This document shows, in pieces, positions 25,508-35,170 of a stretch of 60,493 bases of DNA; positions within the stretch are counted from its first letter, which is position 1; every line of letters starts with the position of its first letter. Origin of the DNA: Clostridia bacterium (GTDB lineage: Bacteria; Bacillota; Clostridia; Oscillospirales; Acutalibacteraceae); assembly GCA_017516315.1 (NCBI GenBank), contig JAFXDE010000028.1:1-60493 (forward strand), read 5' to 3'. Below the pieces are notes generated by a model. That model was given only the letters and a program-made list of their open reading frames with translations, had not been told where the DNA came from and searched no databases. Made by a program: the position numbers and the translations under genes.

Positions 25508-28500
25508 TTACATATTATCTTCATCGGGAACAAATCCTGCACCGAAGCCTGCATCGTTGATGGTGGGATTCATTTCGTTAAAGAAAGCGTTAACATCGAA
25601 GTCTTCGTTTTCATCCTCTGAGAAGGCATCACCGAAGATAGCATCCATGTCAAGTTCCTCATCGTCTCCTGCGAATTCGTCCTCTTCCTCAGAGAGCTCG
25701 AGATCGTCTTCATTGTCATCATCGCGGAGATCTTCTGCTGCGGGAGCGCGGTACTTATGAAGTGAAACGCCTTCATCACCGTCAATGTTCTGCTTAAGGT
25801 CGATTTCCTGGTTTTCGGCGTCAAGAACCTTGACATCGAGACCGAGACTCTGAAGCTCCTTAACGAGAACCTTGAAGGATTCGGGAACACCTGCCTGAGG
25901 CACATTTTCGCCGTTTACGATGGATTCGTATGTCTTAACACGACCGACAACGTCGTCTGACTTAACTGTAAGAATTTCCTGAAGAGTATAAGCTGCGCCG
26001 TAAGCTTCAAGTGCCCAAACTTCCATTTCACCGAAACGCTGACCGCCGAACTGAGCTTTACCGCCAAGAGGCTGCTGAGTAACGAGTGAGTAGGGACCTG
26101 TGGAACGGGCGTGCATCTTATCGTCAACGAGGTGATGCAGCTTGAGATAATACATAACACCTACGGTAACCTCGTTATCAAACTTGTCACCTGTACGGCC
26201 GTCATAAAGAACTGACTTACCTGTGGTGCTGATGTTAGCCATTTCGAGTGCTTCTCTGATATCATCCTCATGAGCACCGTCAAATACGGGGGTCATAATC
26301 TTCCAGCCGAGCTGACGGCAGGCAAAGCCGAGATGAACCTCGAGAACCTGACCGATGTTCATACGGGAGGGAACGCCGAGGGGGTTAAGCACGATGTCAA
26401 GAGGAGTACCGTCTGAAAGGAAGGGCATATCCTCCTGAGGAAGAACGCGGGAAACAACACCCTTGTTACCGTGACGGCCCGCCATCTTATCACCGACCTG
26501 AATCTTTCTCTTCTGAGCAATATAGCAGCGTACTACCTTATTTACACCGGGAGAAAGCTCGTCGCTGTTTTCTCTGGTAAATTCTTCTACATTTACGACG
26601 ATACCGTATTCACCGTGAGGAACACGGAGAGAGGTATCTCTAACTTCTCTTGCCTTTTCACCGAAGATAGCACGGAGAAGTCTCTCTTCTGCGGTAAGCT
26701 CTGTTTCGCCCTTAGGTGTAACCTTACCTACGAGGATGTCACCTGCGTGTACCTCGGCACCTACACGGATAATACCTCTTTCGTCGAGGTCCTTAAGAGC
26801 GTCACCTACATTGGGAATGTCATTGGTGATTTCTTCGGGTCCGAGCTTGGTGTCTCTGGCTTCGAGCTCGTATTTTTCGATGTGGATAGATGTATATACA
26901 TCATCACGGACAAGCTTTTCATTAATAAGAACAGCGTCCTCGTAGTTATAGCCTTCCCAGGTCATAAAGCCGATAAGGGCATTCTTACCGAGGGAGATTT
27001 CACCGTGGTCTGTAGCAGGACCGTCAGCGATTACCTGATTTTCTTCTACACGCTCGCCAACCTTTACAACGGGCTTCTGATTGATACATGTACCCTGGTT
27101 GGAGCGCATAAACTTAATAAGGTTATAGGTATCTACACGGTTGTCGTCTGTGAGAACGTCAACCTTGTCAGCGCTTACATAGGTAACGGTACCTGCTGCC
27201 TTGGCAAGCACACATACACCTGAGTCGGTAGCTGCCTTATATTCCATACCTGTACCAACCATGGGAGAGTCACAGGTAAGAAGAGGAACTGCCTGACGCT
27301 GCATGTTTGAACCCATAAGAGCACGGTTAGCGTCGTCGTTTTCAAGGAAGGGAATAAGGGCTGTAGCTACAGATACAACCATCTTCGGTGAAACGTCCAT
27401 ATAATCTGCTCTGGAGGGATCGATTTCGAGGAATTCGTCACGGTGACGTGCGTTAACCTTATTTCTTACGAAACGGTTTTCCTCGTCAAGTCTTTCGTTA
27501 GCCTGAACAACTGTGTATTCGTCTTCTACATCAGCTGTCATATATTCGAAGGTTTCGAGAACCTTGCCTGTTTCCTTGTCGATAGGACGGAAGGGAGCTT
27601 CGATGAAGCCGTATTCGTTTATTCTCGCGAAGGTAGCAAGATAGGAGATAAGACCGATGTTGGGACCTTCAGGAGTTTCGATGGGACACATACGGCCGTA
27701 GTGCGAGTAGTGAACATCTCGAACATCGAAGCCTGCACGGTCACGGGAAAGACCGCCGGGGCCGAGAGCTGAAAGTCTTCTCTTATGAGTAAGCTCTGCA
27801 AGAGGGTTGTTCTGGTCCATAAACTGTGAGAGGGGTGATGAACCGAAGAATTCTCTGACAGCAGCGATAACAGGTCTTGTATTGATAAGAGCCTGAGGAG
27901 TAACCTTTTCGCTTTCCTGTGCCTGAAGAGTCATTCTTTCCTTGATAACTCTTTCCATACGGGAGAAGCCTACACGGAACTGATTCTGTAAAAGCTCACC
28001 TACGCTTCTGATGCGTCGGTTACCGAGATGGTCGATATCGTCAGCATTACCTACACCGTTTGCGAGACAGTTGAGGTAGTTGATAGAAGCGAGGATATCG
28101 TCAACGATAATGGTTTTAGGAATAAGCTCGTCAGCCTTGGATTCGAGATATGCGAGTCCCTCCTCCTTGCTCATGCCTTCCATTTCCGTAAGAGCATCCG
28201 TAAGAACGGCGTATCTTACATTTTCGTTAATACCTACGCTCTTTAATTCTTCGTCAGTATAATCGGGAAGATAGCCCTTGATGTCTACCATCTGGTTAGA
28301 GATAACCTTTACGGGCTCCTCTAGACCCTCTACGGAAACATAAGCGACCTTGGCGCCTGCCTGCTCGATTTCGAGAGCGCGGGCTTTAGTGATAAGCTCA
28401 CCCTCATCAGCGATGATTTCACCTGTAAGCTCGTTAACGATGGGAGCAGCAAGTCTGAAGCCGCGGATTCTGTCGGAAATACCGAGCTTCTTATTGTACT

Positions 28501-29323
28501 TGTAACGGCCTACTCTGGAAAGGTCATATCTTCTCTCGTCGAAGAACATACCCTCGATGTGATTCTGTGCGCTTGCAAGCGTGGGAGGCTCACCGGGACG
28601 GAGCTTCTTATAAATTTCAATAAGTGCCTCGTCACTGTTCTTTGAGTTATCCTTTTCGAGAGTAGCTTCAATTCTGTCATCATAGCCGAAGAACTCACGG
28701 ATATCTGTATCGGTAGAAACACCTAAAGCACGGATAAGTGTGGTGATAGGTATTTTTCTGTTTTTATCGATTCTTACGAAGAAGAGATCGTTCTGGTCGG
28801 TTTCATATTCGAGCCATGCACCGCGGCCGGGAATGATAGTTGAAGTGAAAAGCTTTTTACCTGTAACATTATGAGTCATTCCGAAATATGCACCGGGAGA
28901 ACGGACAAGCTGTGAAACGATGGCGCGTTCAGCACCGTTTATGATGAAGGTACCGCTTTCGGTCATAAGGGGGAAATCACCCATGTAAACTTCGCTTTCC
29001 TTAACCTCACCTGTCTCTTTGTTATAGAGACGGACGGTGAGTCTCATGGGAGCAGAGTATGTGGTGTCTCTCTCTTTACATTCCTTAACGGTGTACTTGG
29101 GTTTATCATCCATACGGTAGTCTACGAAGGAAAGAACTAAATTACCGCTGTAGTCGGTAATGTCGGACATATCCTTGAGAACTTCCTTAAGACCGATGTC
29201 GATGAACCATTTGTAAGAATCCTTCTGAACCTGGATAAGATTCGGCATCGGCATAACTTCTTTGATTTTACCGAAGCTCTTTCTTACGTTTGTTCCGAGT
29301 TTTACGTCGGTTACGTTTACCAT
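25508..29323 (-). CDS. rpoB: RNA polymerase beta subunit
   Basis: A 1271-residue subunit. The rifampicin pocket ([18 protein letters not shown], then LSALGPGG) carries the residues typical of sensitive enzymes. Other core blocks include [18 protein letters not shown], the active-site region [14 protein letters not shown], and [20 protein letters not shown] near the C-terminal clamp. After the usual end of the subunit there is an acidic tail of about 90 residues, dominated by Asp and Glu with [10 protein letters not shown] and [11 protein letters not shown]. The gene is transcribed from its own promoter (29478-29507) with a leader of about 150 nt and is not preceded by rplJ-rplL. Confidence 0.99.
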   Translation of the reverse strand: MVNVTDVKLGTNVRKSFGKIKEVMPMPNLIQVQKDSYKWFIDIGLKEVLKDMSDITDYSGNLVLSFVDYRMDDKPKYTVKECKERDTTYSAPMRLTVRLYNKETGEVKESEVYMGDFPLMTESGTFIINGAERAIVSQLVRSPGAYFGMTHNVTGKKLFTSTIIPGRGAWLEYETDQNDLFFVRIDKNRKIPITTLIRALGVSTDTDIREFFGYDDRIEATLEKDNSKNSDEALIEIYKKLRPGEPPTLASAQNHIEGMFFDERRYDLSRVGRYKYNKKLGISDRIRGFRLAAPIVNELTGEIIADEGELITKARALEIEQAGAKVAYVSVEGLEEPVKVISNQMVDIKGYLPDYTDEELKSVGINENVRYAVLTDALTEMEGMSKEEGLAYLESKADELIPKTIIVDDILASINYLNCLANGVGNADDIDHLGNRRIRSVGELLQNQFRVGFSRMERVIKERMTLQAQESEKVTPQALINTRPVIAAVREFFGSSPLSQFMDQNNPLAELTHKRRLSALGPGGLSRDRAGFDVRDVHYSHYGRMCPIETPEGPNIGLISYLATFARINEYGFIEAPFRPIDKETGKVLETFEYMTADVEDEYTVVQANERLDEENRFVRNKVNARHRDEFLEIDPSRADYMDVSPKMVVSVATALIPFLENDDANRALMGSNMQRQAVPLLTCDSPMVGTGMEYKAATDSGVCVLAKAAGTVTYVSADKVDVLTDDNRVDTYNLIKFMRSNQGTCINQKPVVKVGERVEENQVIADGPATDHGEISLGKNALIGFMTWEGYNYEDAVLINEKLVRDDVYTSIHIEKYELEARDTKLGPEEITNDIPNVGDALKDLDERGIIRVGAEVHAGDILVGKVTPKGETELTAEERLLRAIFGEKAREVRDTSLRVPHGEYGIVVNVEEFTRENSDELSPGVNKVVRCYIAQKRKIQVGDKMAGRHGNKGVVSRVLPQEDMPFLSDGTPLDIVLNPLGVPSRMNIGQVLEVHLGFACRQLGWKIMTPVFDGAHEDDIREALEMANISTTGKSVLYDGRTGDKFDNEVTVGVMYYLKLHHLVDDKMHARSTGPYSLVTQQPLGGKAQFGGQRFGEMEVWALEAYGAAYTLQEILTVKSDDVVGRVKTYESIVNGENVPQAGVPESFKVLVKELQSLGLDVKVLDAENQEIDLKQNIDGDEGVSLHKYRAPAAEDLRDDDNEDDLELSEEEDEFAGDDEELDMDAIFGDAFSEDENEDFDVNAFFNEMNPTINDAGFGAGFVPDEDNM

Positions 29324-29639
29324 TGGCTTATCACTCCATATCTTTATTATTTTCCTCGGGAGAGGAATTGCTTTACGATATTTTTTTGAAAAATGTCTTG
29401 ACTTTTCCGCACATAAATGTTAATATTCAAGTGTGGAAAGGGGCACTAAGGCATAATTTCACATTATATGTTTTGCTATGATAACATATCTGTGTTTTTA
29501 TTGTCAAGTGGTTTCTTTTTATTTTTTTATTTTTTCTGTATTTTTTTGCTTAAAATATGAGATTTCCCGCCCTTTTGAGGCGATTTTTTTCTTTTACGGC
29601 ATAATTTCATCCTTATCACACATCCGTTAAAGCAAAAGC
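29324..29639 (-). other. rpoB leader and promoter region
   Basis: This gap holds the rpoB promoter (29478-29507) and, in the transcribed leader, a hairpin in which 29402-29411 (CTTTTCCGCA) pairs with 29431-29440 (TGTGGAAAGG part). A second TATAAT-like hexamer lies at 29463-29468. Long T and A runs occupy 29510-29590. No gene is seen. The leader may matter for RpoB control, since the usual L10-dependent leader is absent. Confidence 0.5.
29478..29507 (-). promoter_or_regulatory. sigma-A promoter of rpoBC
   Basis: On the minus strand a perfect TTGACA (29507-29502) is followed after 18 bases by TATCAT (29483-29478), one mismatch from consensus. Predicted transcript start is near 29471, about 148 bases before the rpoB ATG. 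Confidence 0.65.
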
Positions 29640-29670
29640 ACTCCCCTGCCCCGATTAAAGGCAAGGGAGT
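29640..29670 (-). terminator. terminator downstream of the AIM24/small-protein pair
   Basis: ACTCCCCTGCC (29640-29650) pairs with GGCAAGGGAGT (29660-29670) with one mismatch and a 9-base loop. GCTTTTGCTTT follows on the minus strand and TATTTTTCTTTTTTT on the plus strand. It ends the minus-strand genes at 29735-30962. Confidence 0.85.
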
Positions 29671-29734
29671 GTATTTTTCTTTTTTTGAACTGTTTCAGCT
29701 TACAAACACACGGCAAAGTGTGTTCTTTCTGATG

Positions 29735-30211
29735 TTATATCAGATCATAGCTGAACTCGAAATCCGCACTTTCACCTGCTATGCGAAGTGCAACATATCC
29801 GTCGGGATTTTCCAGAGTATAAGTCTGCATAAGCTCGTTAAGCTTAAACTCATGAACTATTTCATCATTATGAACGAGTACAGCCTTAAAATTACCCGAT
29901 TCAACCCAAAGATTATAAAGAGTAATATCGAGACGGTTGCCCTTGATGTTCGTGCCGTAGATTTCGGCTACGCCCGTGAACTTATCGGAAGAATACTCCT
30001 TCATAGTCAGAGGAGCTTCGCTTACGGAAAAATTCAGCGCTCCCACATCCATTTTTATAATATTGCTGTCATTGATTTCCTGCAGGGTGTAATTATCCGC
30101 GCCGTTAGTGTCCTCGATATGCTCGAGATCCGACGACATCATCCACAGTGCAAAAACAGCAATAAAGACTACTATACCGACAGCTGTAAATACCTTTTTC
30201 ATTCCTGTCAT
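29735..30211 (-). CDS. small membrane-anchored protein of unknown function
   Basis: 158 residues: an N-terminal membrane helix (VFTAVGIVVFIAVFALWMM) and an extracytoplasmic, beta-rich domain of about 130 residues. Visible features are SSDKFTGVAEIYG, LDITLYNLWVESGNFK and the end block YVALRIAGESADFEFSY. A C-terminal pattern of this kind (aromatic, LRIAGESA, aromatic) recurs in uncharacterised Firmicutes surface proteins; I do not recognise a named family. The ATG at 30211 has AAGGAG 9 bases upstream. It is 19 bases after the AIM24-family gene and probably shares its transcript. No catalytic motif is evident. Confidence 0.75.
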   Translation of the reverse strand: MTGMKKVFTAVGIVVFIAVFALWMMSSDLEHIEDTNGADNYTLQEINDSNIIKMDVGALNFSVSEAPLTMKEYSSDKFTGVAEIYGTNIKGNRLDITLYNLWVESGNFKAVLVHNDEIVHEFKLNELMQTYTLENPDGYVALRIAGESADFEFSYDLI

Positions 30212-30230
30212 ATTTTACATCTCCTTTTTC

Positions 30231-30962
30231 TTATGTGTTAAGATTGATGCTGAAGCCGCCCTTACCGCCGCTGCTCGTGGTGCTGACAGAAGGCAGATAA
30301 GGAAGAAGTCTCTCTGCAAGAGTTACGGCAGGCATAGACTGAACATAAACCTTACCGGGACCCGTAATAACCGTATTAAAAAGACCCTCTCCGCCGAAAA
30401 GCACATTCTTGACTCCCTTTACAGACTGAATATCCATAGTACAGCCCTCAGTCATAGCGGCAAGATATCCGCTGTCAACTACGATGCTTTCACCTGCTCC
30501 CAGCTCATACTCCTTACAGTATCCGTCGATCTCGATAAATACCGTACCGCTTCCCGATACCTTCTGAAGCACAAAGCCTTCGCCACCGAAAACACCGGTT
30601 CCGAATCTTTTCTGAAAATAAACAGAAAGGTCGAGGCCCTTTTCCATAGCCAGAAAAGCAGACTTCTGCAGAATAATCGAATTTCCCGGAGTTACCTCAT
30701 AGGGAATGATTTTTCCGGGAAGAGCCGCGCCGAAGGCTATCATTCCCGTGCCGCCCTGAGGGGTATACTCATTCATAAAAAGGGATTCACCTGCAAATAA
30801 TCTTCCGAGTGCCTTTTTGAAGCCGCCGCCCGAATTTGTAATCATCTGCATATTCGGACTCATCCAGCTCATAGCACCGCTTTGTGTGCAAAGAGACTGA
30901 TTCTGCTCGGGATAACAAATAAGCACGGGAAGGCTGCCGCCTTCAATTTCATATCTTATCAT
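30231..30962 (-). CDS. AIM24-family protein (TIGR00266-type)
   Basis: A 243-residue soluble protein rich in beta strands and glycine. It matches the AIM24/TIGR00266 family: AMSWMSPNMQM near the start, GESLFMNEYTPQGG, ILQKSAFLAME, FGGEGFVLQKVSGSG, VDSGYLAAM and FGGEGLFNTVITGPGKVYVQS. The fold resembles the tryptophan-attenuator TRAP-like beta structures. The bacterial function is not established; the mitochondrial relative Aim24 affects inner-membrane organisation. No signal peptide. Ribosome site CAGGAGA. It lies between a secreted esterase and a small anchored protein, all on one strand. Confidence 0.88.
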   Translation of the reverse strand: MIRYEIEGGSLPVLICYPEQNQSLCTQSGAMSWMSPNMQMITNSGGGFKKALGRLFAGESLFMNEYTPQGGTGMIAFGAALPGKIIPYEVTPGNSIILQKSAFLAMEKGLDLSVYFQKRFGTGVFGGEGFVLQKVSGSGTVFIEIDGYCKEYELGAGESIVVDSGYLAAMTEGCTMDIQSVKGVKNVLFGGEGLFNTVITGPGKVYVQSMPAVTLAERLLPYLPSVSTTSSGGKGGFSINLNT

Positions 30963-31048
30963 AATATTTTCTCCTGTCTTTAATTATTTATCTGTGTTAA
31001 TACAAGCTTTAAAATACCCGTTAAAACCATTTCAGCTCCTTTTCACAA

Positions 31049-31072
31049 GCGCCGCGGATTTCTCCGCGGCGC
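31049..31072. terminator. GC-rich hairpin after the esterase gene
   Basis: A perfect 10-bp stem GCGCCGCGGA/TCCGCGGCGC with a four-base loop, 7 bases past the esterase stop codon. No T run follows on either strand, so it may stall or stabilise transcripts rather than terminate classically. Confidence 0.5.
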
Positions 31073-31079
31073 AATAGCC

Positions 31080-32072
31080 TTATATACCGAATATACTGAT
31101 AATGCCGTTAAAAATACTTATGAAAAAGTCAATAAGCCAGGCAAAGGGATTTTTCCATGCAGCAGTGGCATTCTCATTGAGACTTTGTGAGGAAAGCCAA
31201 TGGATAAAGCCCTCGGGATAGGTAAGATTAACTGTATTTCCGTTTCCGTCAACGGTAGTCATAGCCTTGTACTCGCTTCCGTCATCCATAAACAGGTCAT
31301 TAAGCACGGGAGTCCAGGTATTATGTACCTCATTCTTCTGTAATACTCCTCCCGTTCCGTAATATTCAGAGAAGGATGACCAACGGTTATTCTGAGGATT
31401 TTCAGACTTTTTATTAAGGTATGAAAAATAGTTTTTTACGGATGAATTAGAAAGCTGAGGATAATTATCGTTCTTATTATTGAACACCCATACAGCAGTT
31501 TTCGAAAGAGCCTTAAGCTCGGCATTAGTGGGAACATAAACGGGTGATATGGGGAAAATAGCGGCAAAAACCTCGGGATAAGCAGCGGCAATTTTATAAA
31601 CGCCCTTACCGCCCATAGAATTACCGCCCACATAAATACGGTTGATGTCGATGTTATTACCGTATTCGGCAATAAAGGAATCGAGTGTTTTTTTAGCGCC
31701 TTCTACTGCAAAATCCCAGGCAAGATTAATACCGTTTGTCGGGTCACGGGGTAAAAGAAGGAAGGCACCGCCCGTACCGACAAAGCGTGACTGAAATTCA
31801 TCGGTAGAGAACTTATAAATATCGCTGTTATAAAGCTGATGTCTGGGATAATCACCTGAGGAATTACCGTGAAGCCAAAGAATAAGAGGATATTTGGTTT
31901 CGTCGTTTTCATCTTTTACAGGTGAAAAATAAACATAATCGAGGGAAGCCTCTCCGTCCTTGAAGGCCTCGAAGGCCGCATCGGGACCTGCGCTGATCGA
32001 AACAGCTGAAGCTGTCACCGACAAGGACACAAGCATAAGCAGTGAAAGAAAAAGTGAAACAATTTTTTTCAT
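31080..32072 (-). CDS. secreted alpha/beta-hydrolase esterase with C-terminal hydrophobic tail
   Basis: A 330-residue exported esterase. The signal peptide is KKIVSLFLSLLMLVSLSV with a TASA cleavage region near residue 23. The hydrolase core shows the oxyanion-type strand YPLILWLHGNSSG, the nucleophile elbow YVGGNSMGGKG (Ser), VFNNKNDNYP as a candidate acid region and VHNTWTPVL with a candidate catalytic His. The layout resembles polyhydroxybutyrate depolymerase or feruloyl-esterase-like enzymes. The last 22 residues (after KNP) form a hydrophobic helix ending at the stop codon, which would anchor the protein by its C-terminus. It has its own consensus-like promoter at 32105-32133. Substrate unknown; cell-wall or dietary esters are possible. 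Confidence 0.85.
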   Translation of the reverse strand: MKKIVSLFLSLLMLVSLSVTASAVSISAGPDAAFEAFKDGEASLDYVYFSPVKDENDETKYPLILWLHGNSSGDYPRHQLYNSDIYKFSTDEFQSRFVGTGGAFLLLPRDPTNGINLAWDFAVEGAKKTLDSFIAEYGNNIDINRIYVGGNSMGGKGVYKIAAAYPEVFAAIFPISPVYVPTNAELKALSKTAVWVFNNKNDNYPQLSNSSVKNYFSYLNKKSENPQNNRWSSFSEYYGTGGVLQKNEVHNTWTPVLNDLFMDDGSEYKAMTTVDGNGNTVNLTYPEGFIHWLSSQSLNENATAAWKNPFAWLIDFFISIFNGIISIFGI

Positions 32073-32104
32073 AGTTATTTCTCCTTTGTTAATACTCTGT
32101 TAAT

Positions 32105-32133
32105 AATATACACTTCTTTTTCTGCTGTGTCAA
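32105..32133 (-). promoter_or_regulatory. sigma-A promoter of the esterase gene
   Basis: On the minus strand TTGACA (32133-32128), a 17-base spacer and TATATT (32110-32105). The leader before the ATG at 32072 is about 26 nt. Confidence 0.8.
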
Positions 32134-32177
32134 TGCAATATAAAAAGTTTAATAATTTTGCTAACAGTATATAACAT

Positions 32178-32250
32178 AAAAAGAACTCGCAGGAGGCGAC
32201 ACTTCATAAGAAATTTAAGTCTTATGAAGTGCTGCCAAAGAGTCCTTTTT
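32178..32250 (-). terminator. terminator of dgt-dnaG-rpoD with nested stems
   Basis: An inner perfect 12-bp stem (32200-32211 with 32220-32231) is enclosed by GCAG/CTGC (32089-type block at 32189-32192 with 32232-32235) and by an outer AAAAAG.ACTC/GAGT.CTTTTT stem (32178-32188 with 32240-32250). The T run lies on the minus strand, as needed for rpoD, which ends 12 bases away. Confidence 0.85.
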
Positions 32251-32261
32251 GTATATAGAAA

Positions 32262-33353
32262 TTATAAATCCTTAAGATGCTTGCTTCTGGAGGGATGACG
32301 GAGCTTTCTGAGAGCCTTGGCCTCTATCTGTCTTATTCTTTCACGGGTAACATTGAAAGCCTTGCCGACCTCCTCGAGGGTCTGAGGTGTACCGTCACGC
32401 AGACCGAAGCGAAGTCTGAGTACCTCTGCCTCTCTCGGGGTAAGAGTCTCGAGAACCTCGTTTACCTTGGCCTTAAGGAAGGTCATAGCGGCTGCATCGG
32501 CAGGTGAAAGAGCCTCCTCGTCGGGAATGAAGTCACCCAGATGGCTGTCCTCCTCTTCGCCGATAGGAGTTTCGAGAGAAACAGGCTCCTGAGAAATGCG
32601 AAGAATGTCACGCACCTTTTCCGTCTGCATACCGAGCTCTTTTGCGATATCCTCGGGTGAGGGATCCTTACCGTCACGGTGAAGGAGCATATTGCTCGTC
32701 TTTTTTACCTTATTGATGGTTTCTACCATGTGAACGGGAATACGGATGGTTCTGCCCTGGTCAGCGATGGCACGGGTTATAGCCTGTCTTATCCACCAGG
32801 TAGCATAGGTAGAGAACTTAAAGCCCTTAGTGTGGTCGAACTTGTCTACAGCCTTGATGAGACCGAGATTGCCTTCCTGGATAAGATCTAGGAACATCAT
32901 ACCTCTGCCCACATATCTTTTGGCAATAGAAACAACGAGTCTGAGGTTTGCCTTAGTGAGGATTTCCTTAGCCTCCTTATCGTTATTTGAAATGCGGATA
33001 GCGAGGTCGATTTCCTCCTCAGGAGTAAGAAGAGGCACTCTGCCGATGTCCTTAAGGTAAACCTTTACGGGGTCATCGATAACACTTTTAGGATCTGTGG
33101 CAATAACAGCGGAATTGTCATAATCCTTCGGAAGATCAATATCAATAGAAATATTCTCGAGAATTTCATCGCTTAAATCGTCGATGATCTCTACGCCTGC
33201 GGCCTCAAGCTTAGAATAAACCTTTTCCATCTCGTCCACATCCACATCAGCCTCTACAAGGACTGTGTCGATATCTGTGGAGTTAAGCTTACCTGTGGCA
33301 ATACCTCTGTCGATAAGAGCTTTGATCAATGAATTTTTTTCCTGGTTGTCCAT
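32262..33353 (-). CDS. rpoD: primary RNA polymerase sigma factor (SigA/RpoD)
   Basis: A 363-residue group-1 sigma-70 factor, of the short Gram-positive length. A sigma 1.1-like N-terminal segment (residues 1-80) is followed by region 1.2 ([16 protein letters not shown]), region 2 with [20 protein letters not shown] and the -10 recognition helix [17 protein letters not shown]. Region 3 includes [16 protein letters not shown]. Region 4 has [15 protein letters not shown] and the -35 helix [19 protein letters not shown]. It is the last gene of dgt-dnaG-rpoD, 19 bases after dnaG, with an AAAGGAT ribosome site. It would recognise the many TTGACA-17-TATAAT promoters visible in this window. Confidence 0.98.
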   Translation of the reverse strand: MDNQEKNSLIKALIDRGIATGKLNSTDIDTVLVEADVDVDEMEKVYSKLEAAGVEIIDDLSDEILENISIDIDLPKDYDNSAVIATDPKSVIDDPVKVYLKDIGRVPLLTPEEEIDLAIRISNNDKEAKEILTKANLRLVVSIAKRYVGRGMMFLDLIQEGNLGLIKAVDKFDHTKGFKFSTYATWWIRQAITRAIADQGRTIRIPVHMVETINKVKKTSNMLLHRDGKDPSPEDIAKELGMQTEKVRDILRISQEPVSLETPIGEEEDSHLGDFIPDEEALSPADAAAMTFLKAKVNEVLETLTPREAEVLRLRFGLRDGTPQTLEEVGKAFNVTRERIRQIEAKALRKLRHPSRSKHLKDL

Positions 33354-33372
33354 ATTTTATATATCCTTTCTG

Positions 33373-35139
33373 TTATATACCTTTTTTATTTCTGAATAAA
33401 GCAGCGAAATCCTCGTCACTGAGCTCAGCGGCAGAAACGCTCTGCTGACGCTTACGAGCCTCATCCTTCATAACCTCTACACAGTCGGTACAGAGCTTGA
33501 AGGTGTGTCTGAGATTTTCGTTCTTCTTTATTATCTGCATAAATGTGTCCATTTCCTCACCGGTCATCTCCTGCGAAAAGGAAGTAAGCTCCAAGCTTCT
33601 GTGTTCTTCTATTCTTTCCGCTAAAAGAGAAAATATTCTTTTGTGAGTGCTTACCGAAAAGTCCTCCGCCGTAACCTCGGCTTTTATGCTTCTGTAAAAA
33701 TCGGGACTCCGGTAAAGGACACCTAAAAGCTGTTCTTCAGCAGTTATGGCTCTTATATTCGTGGAATTTTTCATAGCGAGCTTCGTATTACGGCTCATCG
33801 CATCCTGCTGAATTCTTTTATATTTCTGACTTTCTTCCTTTTTCTGAGTGCGTCTGCGGAACTGTCCGATACGGATAGCTATTTTGGATTTGTCCACCTG
33901 TAATTCCTCAGAAAGACGGGAGGTATATATATCCTGTGCGATTACGCTCGTTTTGGCTAAAGCCTCAGCAGCCTTTTCCAGATATTTCATCTTTCCGTCA
34001 CTGGTAGTAAGGTCGAAGCTTTTTCGCAGGCTGATAAGCTCAAATTCGATATCGTTAGCTGCTCCGTCAATAAGACTTCTGTAACGCTCCGGACCGAATT
34101 TTTTCAGTATTTCGTCAGGATCCTTACCTCCCTCGAGGCGGATAACTCTGACCTTCATACCTATGGAGGAGAAAATCCCGATAGCTCTGTCCGTAGCCTT
34201 CTGTCCCGCATCGTCGGCGTCGTATGACAGGATGATTTCGTCAGTATATCTTGCCAGAAGATGCGCCATTTCGCTCGTAAGCGCCGTTCCGAGACAGGCA
34301 ATAACATTATCAAAGCCTGCCTGATGCAGAGAGATGGCATCCATATAGCCTTCTACCAGAATAAGGCTTTTTTCCTTGGTGCTTTTGGCGAAATTCAAGC
34401 CGAATACACCGAGGCTTTTTTTGTAAACGAGAGTGTCCGAGGAGTTAATATATTTCGGCTTACTGTCATCGAGAACCCGTCCGCCGAAGGCAACCACATT
34501 ACCTCTGACATCGATAATGGGCACCATCACTCTGTTACGGAAGGAATCGTAAAAGCTTACCTTGCCGTCCTTCTCGCTTTTGTTAGCTAAATTAGCCTCA
34601 TAAAGCTCCTCGTAGCTGTAGCCCTTGCCGCGCATATAGGTAAGAAGATTTCTCCACCCGTCGGGCGCATAGCCGAGACCGAAGCGGATTATCGTACCCT
34701 TTTTCAGACCTCTGGCCTTATAATAATCGAGACCGGCCTTACCCTGCTCCGAGAAAAGACAGGAATTAAAAAACCTGGCAGCCTCCTTATTGATTTCGTA
34801 CATTCTCTTTCTCTTTTCAGCCAGAGAATTATCGTAGCCCTCGCTGGGCATTACCATACCGCATCGGTCGCATAAAAGCCTTACCGCTTCGGTGTAGTCG
34901 AGATTTTCCGCACGGCGGATAAAGGAAACTACCTCTCCCCCTGCTCCGCAGCCGAAGCAGAAAAAGCTCTGACTTTCGGGGTATACTGTGAACGACGGTG
35001 TTTTTTCGTTATGGAAGGGACAAAGACCGACGAGATTTTTACCGCGTCTTTTAAGAGGAGTATATGATGATATGACCTGCTCAATATCGCATCTCATACG
35101 AAGCTCAGCGAGAAATTCATCGGAAAACCTTTGTGCCAT
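33373..35139 (-). CDS. dnaG: DNA primase
   Basis: A 588-residue primase that makes RNA primers for replication. The N-terminal zinc domain has the CHC2 pattern in CPFHNEKTPSFT...FFCFGCGAGG. The catalytic core includes IIRFGLGYAPDGW, FGGRVL and the Toprim blocks LVEGYMDAISLHQAG and LSYDADDAGQKA, whose acidic residues bind metal. The C-terminal helicase-binding domain follows (LLGVLYRSPDFY onwards). It is placed between dgt and rpoD, the classic macromolecular-synthesis arrangement, with a ribosome site AAGGACGGTG before ATG 35139. Confidence 0.98.
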   Translation of the reverse strand: MAQRFSDEFLAELRMRCDIEQVISSYTPLKRRGKNLVGLCPFHNEKTPSFTVYPESQSFFCFGCGAGGEVVSFIRRAENLDYTEAVRLLCDRCGMVMPSEGYDNSLAEKRKRMYEINKEAARFFNSCLFSEQGKAGLDYYKARGLKKGTIIRFGLGYAPDGWRNLLTYMRGKGYSYEELYEANLANKSEKDGKVSFYDSFRNRVMVPIIDVRGNVVAFGGRVLDDSKPKYINSSDTLVYKKSLGVFGLNFAKSTKEKSLILVEGYMDAISLHQAGFDNVIACLGTALTSEMAHLLARYTDEIILSYDADDAGQKATDRAIGIFSSIGMKVRVIRLEGGKDPDEILKKFGPERYRSLIDGAANDIEFELISLRKSFDLTTSDGKMKYLEKAAEALAKTSVIAQDIYTSRLSEELQVDKSKIAIRIGQFRRRTQKKEESQKYKRIQQDAMSRNTKLAMKNSTNIRAITAEEQLLGVLYRSPDFYRSIKAEVTAEDFSVSTHKRIFSLLAERIEEHRSLELTSFSQEMTGEEMDTFMQIIKKNENLRHTFKLCTDCVEVMKDEARKRQQSVSAAELSDEDFAALFRNKKGI

Positions 35140-35170
35140 AATTACACCGTCCTTTCTGTTTGTTATTTTA

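Noticed and set aside
26471-27223. 250-codon open frame on the plus strand
   Set aside because: It is antisense to the highly conserved rpoB, has no ribosome site and resembles no family; it is a composition shadow.
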